From CALVJJ01 sp045538425 (GTDB taxonomy: Bacteria; Bacillota; Clostridia; Christensenellales; UBA1242), in NCBI GenBank assembly GCA_045538425.1, contig JAZSRJ010000050.1, forward strand, positions 1-7,208: a stretch of DNA of 7,208 bases. The letters run 5' to 3'. The notes under the pieces are model-generated. The model ran no database searches and was not told the DNA's origin. It worked only from the letters and a program-made list of their open reading frames with translations. Numbering within the stretch: position 1 is the stretch's first letter; each line of letters begins with the position of its first letter. A program made the translations under genes and the position numbers. Positions 1 through 5,214 of the stretch are shown in pieces.

Positions 1-1
1 G

Positions 2-526
2 GACGAATTGTTGCCAGTATGGGTAGATAAAGGCACTGTTGCGACCAATATTCCAAAAGTTGAAATAACAACTTTTGTAGATACTGGTATTGTGCTAGAT
101 GTTGATGGATGGTCATTGACAGATGGTGGTGAACAACTTGATCTAACGACTTATCAATTTACACAAGATACAACTTTGTATGCGTTGTATCAACAATATG
201 GCAATATTATGGTAGCTTATACAAATGCTCAAAACCAAGATATGATTGCGGAAATTTATTTTGATGATTTTTTACCAGTAGAACCAACTCATGAAGAGGG
301 AAGTGTAGAATACTTGTTTGAAGGTTATACTTTAGAAGAATGTGCAGATTTGCCAGAATTGGTGGTTTTGCTTAATGACGAAACAATAACAACCTTAACT
401 ATGAAAGTATATACTTATGATAAAACATCGGTGATTGGTACAGTTAGTGCGACTGCATCTAATGGAGTATTTAGTTTTGCAATTCCAGCATTAACAACAG
501 GTTGTTATATTACATTTGAAGCTTAA
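2..526 (+). CDS. Surface-type beta-repeat protein, C-terminal part (5' end outside window)
   Basis: The frame is open from the first bases, and the first possible start (TTG at 8) has no room for a ribosome binding site, so this is the 3' part of a longer gene; about 174 codons are visible. Near residue 35 of the visible part is DGWSLTDGGEQLDL, followed by TQDTTLYALY. This is the pattern of InlB/Listeria-Bacteroides (Flg_new-type) repeats, which normally read GWYTD..GG...D..TLYAKW and occur in secreted or surface proteins. The rest is acidic, Thr/Val-rich and probably all-beta. It ends in CYITFEA with no LPXTG motif and no terminal membrane segment, so any anchor or signal peptide must lie upstream. 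The tandem stop TAATAA runs into the trxB ribosome binding site 12 nt before that gene's start, suggesting cotranscription. Function and substrate are unknown. The repeat assignment is by eye. Confidence 0.75.
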   Translation, partial: DELLPVWVDKGTVATNIPKVEITTFVDTGIVLDVDGWSLTDGGEQLDLTTYQFTQDTTLYALYQQYGNIMVAYTNAQNQDMIAEIYFDDFLPVEPTHEEGSVEYLFEGYTLEECADLPELVVLLNDETITTLTMKVYTYDKTSVIGTVSATASNGVFSFAIPALTTGCYITFEA

Positions 527-538
527 TAAGGAGATATA

Positions 539-1489
539 ATGGAGAAAAATATAGATGTAGTGATTGTTGGTGGTGGCCCTGCAGGGCTCACTGCCGCTAT
601 CTATGCTTTACGTAGTGGTCTAAGTGTGGTACTGATTGAAAAGTATATGATGGGTGGTCAAGTGGTACAAAGTTACGAAATCTCTAATTTTCCATCCTAC
701 GAGAGCATCTCTGGTGTTGATCTTGTCTTAAAAATGCAACATCAAGCCGAAAAATTGGGCTTGGAACTTGTTTTTGATGAGATTCAGTCAGTTAATCTAA
801 AAAATAAAATTAAAGAAATTAAATGCCAAAATGGAACTTATTTTGCTAAGTCTGTCATATTATGTATGGGGGCGAAAGCACGAAAATTAGGACTGGATCA
901 AGAAGAACGTTGGACTGGTAGAGGAGTATCTTATTGCGCAACTTGTGATGGCGCACTTTATCGTGATCAAGAAGTAGTCGTTGTTGGTGGAGGCAATAGT
1001 GCTTGTGAAGAAGCAGTATATCTTTCTGCTATTTGTAAAAAAGTAACCTTGCTTTGCAAAGATGAGTCTATGCGTAAAGCGACAGCAACAGAACTTGCGA
1101 TGTTGTTGGATACACAAAAAACAAGAGGTAATATCGAAATTGCTTATTGTACCAGTGTACAACAATTCGTTGGTGAAGAGCAGTTGGAAGCGGTAAAAGT
1201 ATATAATTCTTCTACCCAACAAGAAAAAGTGATACCATGTCGTGCAGTATTTGTAGCAATTGGTCGTGTGCCTGAAACAGATTGTGTTGCAGGACAAGTT
1301 GAACTGGATGATTATGGTTATATCGTGACCAATAGAGATATGGCAACCAATCTTGCAGGGGTCTTTGCTGCAGGAGATGTTGTTCAAAAGAAATTGCGTC
1401 AAATCATTACTGCGTGTGGAGATGGTGCTATTGCTGGAAGTGAAGCAAAGCATTATATCCAATGTGCGTTCGCTACCCAATCTAAATAG
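539..1489 (+). CDS. trxB: Thioredoxin reductase-family FAD-dependent disulfide reductase
   Basis: Low-molecular-weight thioredoxin reductase, 316 aa, the normal family length. The enzyme passes electrons through FAD and a redox disulfide to thioredoxin in the cytoplasm. Visible motifs are the FAD dinucleotide fold GGGPAG (11-16), the redox centre CATC (133-136) in YCATCDGAL, the second Rossmann loop GGGNSA (150-155) and the C-terminal FAD motif VFAAGD (275-280). The start is well set by AAGGAG at 528-533, 5 nt before the ATG. One oddity: where NADPH-using enzymes have HRRxxxR after the second Rossmann strand (VTLIHRRDKFRA-like), this protein has LLCKDESMRK (171-180). The residues that contact the 2'-phosphate are therefore mostly gone, and NADH or another donor is possible. 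It lies between the beta-repeat protein gene and glmM (11 nt), probably in one operon. Family assignment is very secure; the natural electron donor is not. Confidence 0.95.
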   Translation: MEKNIDVVIVGGGPAGLTAAIYALRSGLSVVLIEKYMMGGQVVQSYEISNFPSYESISGVDLVLKMQHQAEKLGLELVFDEIQSVNLKNKIKEIKCQNGTYFAKSVILCMGAKARKLGLDQEERWTGRGVSYCATCDGALYRDQEVVVVGGGNSACEEAVYLSAICKKVTLLCKDESMRKATATELAMLLDTQKTRGNIEIAYCTSVQQFVGEEQLEAVKVYNSSTQQEKVIPCRAVFVAIGRVPETDCVAGQVELDDYGYIVTNRDMATNLAGVFAAGDVVQKKLRQIITACGDGAIAGSEAKHYIQCAFATQSK

Positions 1490-1500
1490 ATGGGGCATAT

Positions 1501-2772
1501 ATGAAATATTTTGGAACAGATGGAATACGAGGTATTGTTGATGATACCATGAATGTGTGTTTGTGTGATAAAGTTGCACGTGCATATGCTCATTGGGTAA
1601 CAGACCAACAATTGCCACGTATTCTTTTTTTAGCAACAGATACTAGAATGTCTAATGATGTATTAAAAAGCGCTATAATTACAGCTTTTTTAGATTGTTG
1701 CATAGCAGTTGTGGATTTGGGTGTGGCACCTATTGGCGTGGTGAGTTATTGTACAGGTCGCCATACTTGTTGTGGGGGAATTATGATTACAGCTAGTCAC
1801 AATCCTCCTAATCATAATGGTATCAAATTTTTTGATTGTTATGGTTATAAGTTGGGTGAAGATCAAGAGCAAGAAATAGAAGATTATATGGAAAAAGGAT
1901 ACTATAAGACAGAGGATAAAGCGAGAGTCATATGTGGTGATCAATATCTACAACAATATAAAGAGTTTATGATTCAGTCAACGCCACAGTATTCAAAATC
2001 AAAGTTATTAATTGATTGTGGAAATGGTGCGATGACTACCTTAATTGATGTATTACAACAAAAAGTGGAACATTTGGTAGTTGTGAATACAGAGACGGAT
2101 GGTCATTCTATCAATGTTAATTGTGGTGCATTATATCCGCAAATTCTGCTCAAAGCTATCTCTCAGCATCATTGCGATATCGGGATAGCATTTGATGGGG
2201 ATGGAGATCGATTGCTGATTGTGATGTCCAATGGTCGAGTCCTTGATGGAGATGATCTTTTGTACGCCTTTACCAAAAAAGATCATTTGGAAAAAGTTGT
2301 TGTCACACCTATCTCCAATCAAGGATTGGTAGACGCCTTGGAAAAAGAGGGAGTAGAGGTTATTATGTCACCAGTTGGCGATGGAAAAATGGTAAGGAGT
2401 ATGTTAAAACATCAAGTATTGCTTGGGGCAGAAAATAGTGGGCATCTTTGTTATTTTCCATATGAAACAAGTTGTGATGCACTATTTAATGCTTTATATA
2501 TTGTTGAGTATTTGTTAAAAGATTGTTCGTTTCCACCAAAATATCCGCAAGAAAAGATTGTTTTGCACTTAACAAAAGAGCAATATAATAAAGCAAAAGG
2601 AATAGATTGGGATTGTTTTAATACAACTTATAGTCAACTTTGGAAAGCAAAAGTATATGTAAGGGTTAGTGGCACTGAGCAAGTTGTTAGGTGTATTATA
2701 GAAAAAGAGGGAGGAGTAGGTAGTTGTATAGTCAACCTAGAAGAGCTGGTATGGGGAAAAATACTTAATTAG
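1501..2772 (+). CDS. glmM: Phosphoglucosamine mutase
   Basis: Converts glucosamine-6-phosphate to glucosamine-1-phosphate, feeding UDP-GlcNAc for peptidoglycan; cytoplasmic. It belongs to the alpha-D-phosphohexomutase family. The N-terminus KYFGTDGIRG is diagnostic of GlmM. The phosphorylated serine is Ser99 in TASHNP (97-102), the metal loop is DGDGDR (232-237), the sugar-binding loop is GAENSGH (309-315), and the C-terminal phosphate loop is VRVSGTEQVVR (387-397). At 423 aa it is somewhat shorter than the usual roughly 445-450, and the phosphate loop departs from the usual RPSGTEPxxR by losing both prolines; all catalytic residues remain. It is cysteine-rich (18 Cys). The start follows the trxB stop by 11 nt with only a weak GATGGGG-like ribosome binding site, suggesting translational coupling. 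The common cdaA-ybbR-glmM arrangement is absent here. No clear terminator follows. Confidence 0.95.
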   Translation: MKYFGTDGIRGIVDDTMNVCLCDKVARAYAHWVTDQQLPRILFLATDTRMSNDVLKSAIITAFLDCCIAVVDLGVAPIGVVSYCTGRHTCCGGIMITASHNPPNHNGIKFFDCYGYKLGEDQEQEIEDYMEKGYYKTEDKARVICGDQYLQQYKEFMIQSTPQYSKSKLLIDCGNGAMTTLIDVLQQKVEHLVVVNTETDGHSINVNCGALYPQILLKAISQHHCDIGIAFDGDGDRLLIVMSNGRVLDGDDLLYAFTKKDHLEKVVVTPISNQGLVDALEKEGVEVIMSPVGDGKMVRSMLKHQVLLGAENSGHLCYFPYETSCDALFNALYIVEYLLKDCSFPPKYPQEKIVLHLTKEQYNKAKGIDWDCFNTTYSQLWKAKVYVRVSGTEQVVRCIIEKEGGVGSCIVNLEELVWGKILN

Positions 2773-2783
2773 TTGTATTTTAC

Positions 2784-2812
2784 TTGAAAAACAATAAAAA
2801 ATTAGGTATACT
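2784..2812 (+). promoter_or_regulatory. Sigma-A-type promoter for the DUF2726-like gene
   Basis: TTGAAA at 2784-2789 and TATACT at 2807-2812 are separated by exactly 17 nt. The likely start of transcription is near 2818-2819, giving a 5' untranslated region of only about 16 nt that holds the GAGGTG ribosome binding site (2825-2830). It lies in the 62-nt gap after glmM and makes the downstream gene an independent unit. Confidence 0.75.
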
Positions 2813-2834
2813 GGGGTATTATTAGAGGTGAATT

Positions 2835-3383
2835 ATGCCAGTAGTTGTTATTTTATTGGTTTTGCTAGCGGGGTCTCTTGGATTGTTTACATTCAATCGT
2901 TTGAAGAAAAAAAGAGCAGCAGAAAAAGCTAAGTTGGAAGCAAAAAAAGAGGAAGAAAAGAAAGAAGAAGAAAAAAAATCCAATGTCAAATTGCGTCCAC
3001 AATTGGTGACACAAGCAACTGTTGATTTTCTTAATACACTTGAAAAAGCGTTACCAGAGAATTTTGTAGCTATTCCATTAGTTGCGGTAGAAAGAATTTT
3101 TAGTATTGATTCTGGAATCAAAGATGCTCTCCGTGATCAATATTTTGATGTGGTTGTTTTTGCAAAAAAGACTTATAAACCTTTATTTGTGATCGATTTG
3201 TACAATCCAGAATCAAAAGATGGTAGTTTTCGTCCAATGGATAACAATGTGGTGACCATCTTGAAGTCTTTTGATATGAAAATATTGCGTTATCCAATTG
3301 GTTCAGACTATTCTGCAATGGAGATCAAATTGAAACTATTACAATTATTTGGAGTGGAAGATCTACAAAATCTTATAAAATAA
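2835..3383 (+). CDS. Membrane-anchored protein with DUF2726-like domain
   Basis: A 182-aa protein. Residues 3-20 form one hydrophobic segment, followed at once by NRLKKKR, so by the positive-inside rule the rest should face the cytoplasm. Residues 23-50 are an almost pure Lys/Glu/Ala helix, a likely charged stalk or coiled coil. Residues about 55-172 resemble DUF2726: helix DFLNTLEKALPENF, then FDVVVF (Asp105), PLFVIDLYNP (Asp121), and a final MKILRYPI strand. As I recall the family, DUF2726 has a restriction-endonuclease-like fold with an acidic pair of the form IELD; here that site reads VIDLY, so the second acid is Tyr123 and catalytic activity is doubtful. Function is unknown. The start has GAGGTG 4 nt upstream and its own promoter, and a terminator follows at 3430. 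DUF2726 is assigned by eye; the topology is more certain than the domain name. Confidence 0.8.
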   Translation: MPVVVILLVLLAGSLGLFTFNRLKKKRAAEKAKLEAKKEEEKKEEEKKSNVKLRPQLVTQATVDFLNTLEKALPENFVAIPLVAVERIFSIDSGIKDALRDQYFDVVVFAKKTYKPLFVIDLYNPESKDGSFRPMDNNVVTILKSFDMKILRYPIGSDYSAMEIKLKLLQLFGVEDLQNLIK

Positions 3384-3408
3384 AAACGAGCAATTTTAGT
3401 CTAATCGA

Positions 3409-3420
3409 TTTGAAACTAGT
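3409..3420 (+). repeat. Left copy of a 12-bp inverted repeat flanking the DUF2262 cassette
   Basis: TTTGAAACTAGT here is the exact reverse complement of ACTAGTTTCAAA at 4509-4520. With one mismatch the similarity continues inward by about four bases. The two copies bracket 1,112 bp holding the GC-rich dyad and the DUF2262 gene. No target-site duplication is visible outside them. A 12-bp match can arise by chance in AT-rich DNA of this length, so a role as element ends is only a suggestion. Confidence 0.4.
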
Positions 3421-3429
3421 ATAATCATT

Positions 3430-3461
3430 AAGAGAATTAGAAATAATCTAGTTCTCTTTTT
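3430..3461 (+). terminator. Intrinsic terminator after the DUF2726-like gene
   Basis: Stem 3430-3441 pairs with 3447-3458 (12 bp with one G-T pair) around a 5-nt AATAA loop, with a T run through 3461. It lies 46 nt after the stop codon and ends the single-gene unit. Confidence 0.85.
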
Positions 3462-3474
3462 CTTGGTTATTTTA

Positions 3475-3531
3475 TGCCGTGACAGGGGCTTGTCTGGTGG
3501 GTCGAAGCGGCAACTTGTATCAAGACAAGCA
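3475..3531. other. GC-rich structured patch, candidate RNA or element end (unassigned)
   Basis: Bases 3476-3531 are about 57% G+C, while the intergenic DNA after them is roughly 20-25%. They contain several possible stems: GCTTGTCT (3488-3495) with AGACAAGC (3523-3530), TGCCG (3475-3479) with CGGCA (3508-3512), GACA (3481-3484) with TGTC (3491-3494), and CTTG (3514-3517) with CAAG (3521-3524). The first pairing excludes some of the others, so two alternative folds are possible. I found no matching riboswitch, tRNA, 6S RNA or group I/II intron core. In AT-rich genomes such islands often mark structured RNAs, as the SRP RNA and T-box in this window do. Alternatives are the end of a degraded insertion sequence (for example the guide-RNA end of an IS200/IS605 TnpB locus) or an attachment site. 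Strand is undetermined. Confidence 0.4.
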
Positions 3532-3585
3532 CACATCTAAATGCCAATTCCAATTCTATATTTTTATACAATTTAATCAAAAGTG

Positions 3586-3614
3586 GTGCAAAATGATATA
3601 AATTATGATATAAT
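3586..3614 (+). promoter_or_regulatory. Extended -10 promoter for the DUF2262 gene
   Basis: A perfect extended -10, TGATATAAT, lies at 3606-3614 (TATAAT 3609-3614). The element 17 nt upstream, GTGCAA at 3586-3591, is a poor -35, which fits an extended -10 promoter. Transcription would start near 3621, only about 14 nt before the ATG and on top of the ribosome binding site. A second start further upstream is possible. Confidence 0.55.
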
Positions 3615-3634
3615 ATCAATTATAAGGAGTAAGT

Positions 3635-4462
3635 ATGGGAATATTGAAACAAAAGATAAAAGAGTCAAAAGAATTTAAAAATTATGTAAAAACATATCTA
3701 AAAGATAAATGTGAAGGTAAGATTATAAAGATAACAGCATTAACTGGGTTTTTAATTCATGGTGCTGCAAAATCAAAAGGTGATGAATTCTATAGCGAGA
3801 ATATAAAGTGTATTGCTTATATTGACAATGAACAATTATTTAAAAAAGAAATAAGATTAACATGTTTTTTAGATAACACAACTCCATTAAATAATTTAAA
3901 ATTGGATGATTTAACTCCTTACATTTTTGAAGTTAAGAAACTGATAGATAAAGATGTTTTTTATGTGGTTAAAGTAAAAGGTAAAAGTAAAACAAATAAA
4001 TTTGACACAATTATTGAAGAACAATTAAAACCATTATCTATAATAGAAGAAGGTGATACTTTTAATTATGATAGAACATTAGATTGGTATCAAGGAAAAG
4101 TTGTGATTGACAATAAAAATGTTTCTGTTATGCTTAATCCTGAAACTAATACTACCGATGCTACTGAATCATTAAACACATTCAAAGAAATTAAAAAAGA
4201 TTTTAAAAATTTTTATCATAGAGTTTTATCTCAATGTTCTAAAAATATAAGAGTAATGGCAAATGATTGGCGAGAAGATGGCGATACTCATGAAATAACT
4301 TCGGAAGAAATATATAAAAGAATAGATGGTGATTTTGAAATTGAAATTAGAGGAAAAGAGTACACTATTTATTGGGGTGATGATGATTTGTTCTGGGGAC
4401 ATACGATTGTGTATAATGGAAATATTGAAAACAATGAATTTGATACCACTATTGCTGGATAA
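3635..4462 (+). CDS. DUF2262 domain-containing protein
   Basis: A 275-aa soluble protein with no signal peptide or membrane segment. The C-terminal part (about 143-275) matches the DUF2262 pattern: YDRTLDWYQGKV near 145-156, a middle helix with ANDWREDG (209-216), and the hallmark YWGDDDLFWGHTIVYNG (246-262) before a terminal IAG. The N-terminal part (1-140) has a lysine-rich helix, then a predicted beta-rich module I do not recognise. The biochemical role of DUF2262 is not known to me. The start is clear: AAGGAG at 3624-3629, 5 nt before the ATG. Base composition differs strongly from the neighbours (about 20-33% G+C in sampled lines versus roughly 33-42% in glmM and ileS), with heavy AAA, AAT, ATA and AGA use, which suggests acquisition. 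It has its own promoter and terminator and sits between 12-bp inverted repeats. No obvious toxin or immunity partner is adjacent. Confidence 0.85.
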   Translation: MGILKQKIKESKEFKNYVKTYLKDKCEGKIIKITALTGFLIHGAAKSKGDEFYSENIKCIAYIDNEQLFKKEIRLTCFLDNTTPLNNLKLDDLTPYIFEVKKLIDKDVFYVVKVKGKSKTNKFDTIIEEQLKPLSIIEEGDTFNYDRTLDWYQGKVVIDNKNVSVMLNPETNTTDATESLNTFKEIKKDFKNFYHRVLSQCSKNIRVMANDWREDGDTHEITSEEIYKRIDGDFEIEIRGKEYTIYWGDDDLFWGHTIVYNGNIENNEFDTTIAG

Positions 4463-4468
4463 AATCAA

Positions 4469-4506
4469 AAAAAAGAAGAACTTAATCATACAAGTTCTTC
4501 TTTTTT
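4469..4506 (+). terminator. Strong, probably bidirectional terminator after the DUF2262 gene
   Basis: A perfect 15-bp stem, 4469-4483 with 4492-4506, closes an 8-nt loop and ends in a T run. An A-rich 5' flank gives a T run on the opposite strand too, so it can also stop transcription arriving from the minus-strand SRP RNA gene. Confidence 0.9.
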
Positions 4507-4508
4507 AC

Positions 4509-4520
4509 ACTAGTTTCAAA
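4509..4520 (-). repeat. Right copy of a 12-bp inverted repeat flanking the DUF2262 cassette
   Basis: ACTAGTTTCAAA is the exact reverse complement of 3409-3420. It lies just beyond the DUF2262 terminator and before the 3' end of the SRP RNA gene. Confidence 0.4.
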
Positions 4521-4548
4521 AGGTATAACCCTTGTTTGCTTTTTTAAT

Positions 4549-4561
4549 AAAAAAACCGTAC
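4549..4561 (-). terminator. 3' end and T run of the SRP RNA gene
   Basis: Read on the minus strand, GTACGG (4561 to 4556), which closes the SRP RNA's terminal helix, is followed directly by seven T residues (4555 to 4549). Helix plus T run probably defines the RNA 3' end. The stem is short, and the hairpin at 4469-4506 provides backup. Confidence 0.5.
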
Positions 4562-4825
4562 ATCTTATGTCGGGACTGTCCATATTGTATTACTAACTAT
4601 CCACAACTCCTCCAAAGCTACCTTATGGCACACACCTTAAATTCACTTAATGCTGCTTCCTTCCAGACCTGACATGGTTCATGACAAGATGTTGCATAAG
4701 ACCTTGAACTCAACATTGCGATAATTGGTAAGTACAATACAACTTATCATCTCTCGATAAGCATTCGGCCTCGCGTATAGCAGATTTCGAGTACAGGACA
4801 CTGCTAGCTTCCCACCTAGTACGGT
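4556..4825 (-). ncRNA. ffs: Signal recognition particle RNA, bacterial large type (6S-like scRNA)
   Basis: RNA core of the signal recognition particle; it binds Ffh and targets membrane and secreted proteins cotranslationally. On the minus strand, the conserved Ffh-binding apical hairpin is at about 4679 to 4649, reading CATGTCAGGTC then TGGAAGGAAGCAGC then ATTAAGTG. The 5' part (from about 4820) has the Alu-domain sequence of Gram-positive large SRP RNAs: CTAGGTGGGAAGCTAGC, then GTGTCCTGTACTCG, then GCGAGGCCGAA. The two ends pair: CCGTAC (4824 to 4819) with GTACGG (4561 to 4556), forming helix 1. The length of about 270 nt matches the Bacillus scRNA rather than the roughly 110-nt 4.5S form. 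It is transcribed divergently from ileS. Exact ends are inferred from helix 1 and the promoter. Confidence 0.95.
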
Positions 4826-4831
4826 ATACTT

Positions 4832-4860
4832 ATTATACACAATTAGGGTAGGGATTGCAA
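4832..4860 (-). promoter_or_regulatory. Promoter of the SRP RNA gene
   Basis: On the minus strand, TTGCAA (4860 to 4855) and a perfect TATAAT (4837 to 4832) are separated by 17 nt. The start is expected about 7 nt downstream, at 4825-4824, exactly where helix 1 of the RNA begins. Confidence 0.85.
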
Positions 4861-4911
4861 GTAAAATTTGTGCGAAATATAGCAACTAACGTTTTTTTAT
4901 TGGTAAAATTA

Positions 4912-4940
4912 TTGACATTTTGTATATAATTATTTATACT
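4912..4940 (+). promoter_or_regulatory. Promoter of the T-box leader and ileS
   Basis: Consensus TTGACA at 4912-4917, then a 17-nt spacer, then TATACT at 4935-4940. The predicted start is A4947. This is the strongest plus-strand promoter in the window and is back to back with the SRP RNA promoter, whose -35 ends 51 nt away. Confidence 0.9.
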
Positions 4941-4946
4941 TGTATT

Positions 4947-5180
4947 AGAATAATGCAATGATAAAGGACAAGTCCTTACGAAACTTGAGCACTGATAGAG
5001 ATTTGGCGGGTGGTGGAAGCCAAAAGCAAGACGTAAGGGTATCACCTTTTAGCACTTTCCCGGAAAAATAGAGTAAGGGAGAGCGGGGGCTTGCCGTTAT
5101 ACGAGCCGTATGTGATAGCATACAGTAATGGGTGGTTATAAAAGACTAGTAGTTTTTTCCTGTTACTACTAGTCTTTTTT
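4947..5180 (+). promoter_or_regulatory. T-box riboswitch leader, isoleucine specifier
   Basis: Senses uncharged tRNA-Ile and permits read-through into ileS. Stem I: basal AAAGG 4963-4967 with CCTTT 5045-5049; specifier loop 4968-4973 / 5039-5044 with codon ATC at 5041-5043 followed by the usual purine; above it CCTTACG 4974-4980 with CGTAAGG 5032-5038; an AGAGA motif at 4997-5001; and a distal stem TTTGGC 5002-5007 with GCCAAA 5019-5024. Stem II: CTTTCCC 5055-5061 with GGGAGAG 5077-5083, enclosing AGAGTAA. A IIA/B-type pseudoknot can form from GGCT 5088-5091 and AGCC 5104-5107. Stem III: GTATG 5108-5112 with CATAC 5119-5123. The T-box is ATGGGTGGTTAT; TGGT at 5133-5136 can pair with the ACCA end of tRNA-Ile. 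Stem I, II and III elements are all present. Confidence 0.95.
5141..5180 (+). terminator. Regulatory terminator of the T-box leader
   Basis: A perfect 13-bp stem, 5141-5153 with 5165-5177, closes an 11-nt T-rich loop and ends in a T run to 5180. The competing antiterminator can form between GG and AAAA around the T-box (5130-5143) and the TTTTTCC in the terminator loop (5154-5160). With uncharged tRNA-Ile bound the antiterminator should win and ileS is transcribed. Confidence 0.92.
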
Positions 5181-5214
5181 GTATTTATTCTAATACTTTT
5201 TAGGAGATAACTTC

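Noticed and set aside
887..1636. Long open frame on the minus strand opposite trxB
   Set aside because: Antisense shadow of trxB: low-complexity His/Ile/Ser-rich translation, no ribosome binding site, no family features.
3420..3425. TATAAT as a promoter for the GC-rich patch
   Set aside because: No -35 at the right distance, and the terminator hairpin at 3430 would stop transcription almost at once.
1..4462. Alternative genetic code (TGA as tryptophan)
   Set aside because: All five complete stops are TAA or TAG, which is suggestive, but every Trp codon read in the genes is TGG and no in-frame TGA occurs, so nothing requires code 4.
3409..4520. CRISPR array or complete insertion sequence
   Set aside because: No regularly spaced direct repeats, no transposase gene and no target-site duplication; only one pair of short inverted repeats.
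4679..5045. Two minus-strand open frames and a short plus-strand frame starting at 4958
   Set aside because: They lie over the SRP RNA and the T-box leader, whose conserved structures explain the sequence; the translations look random.
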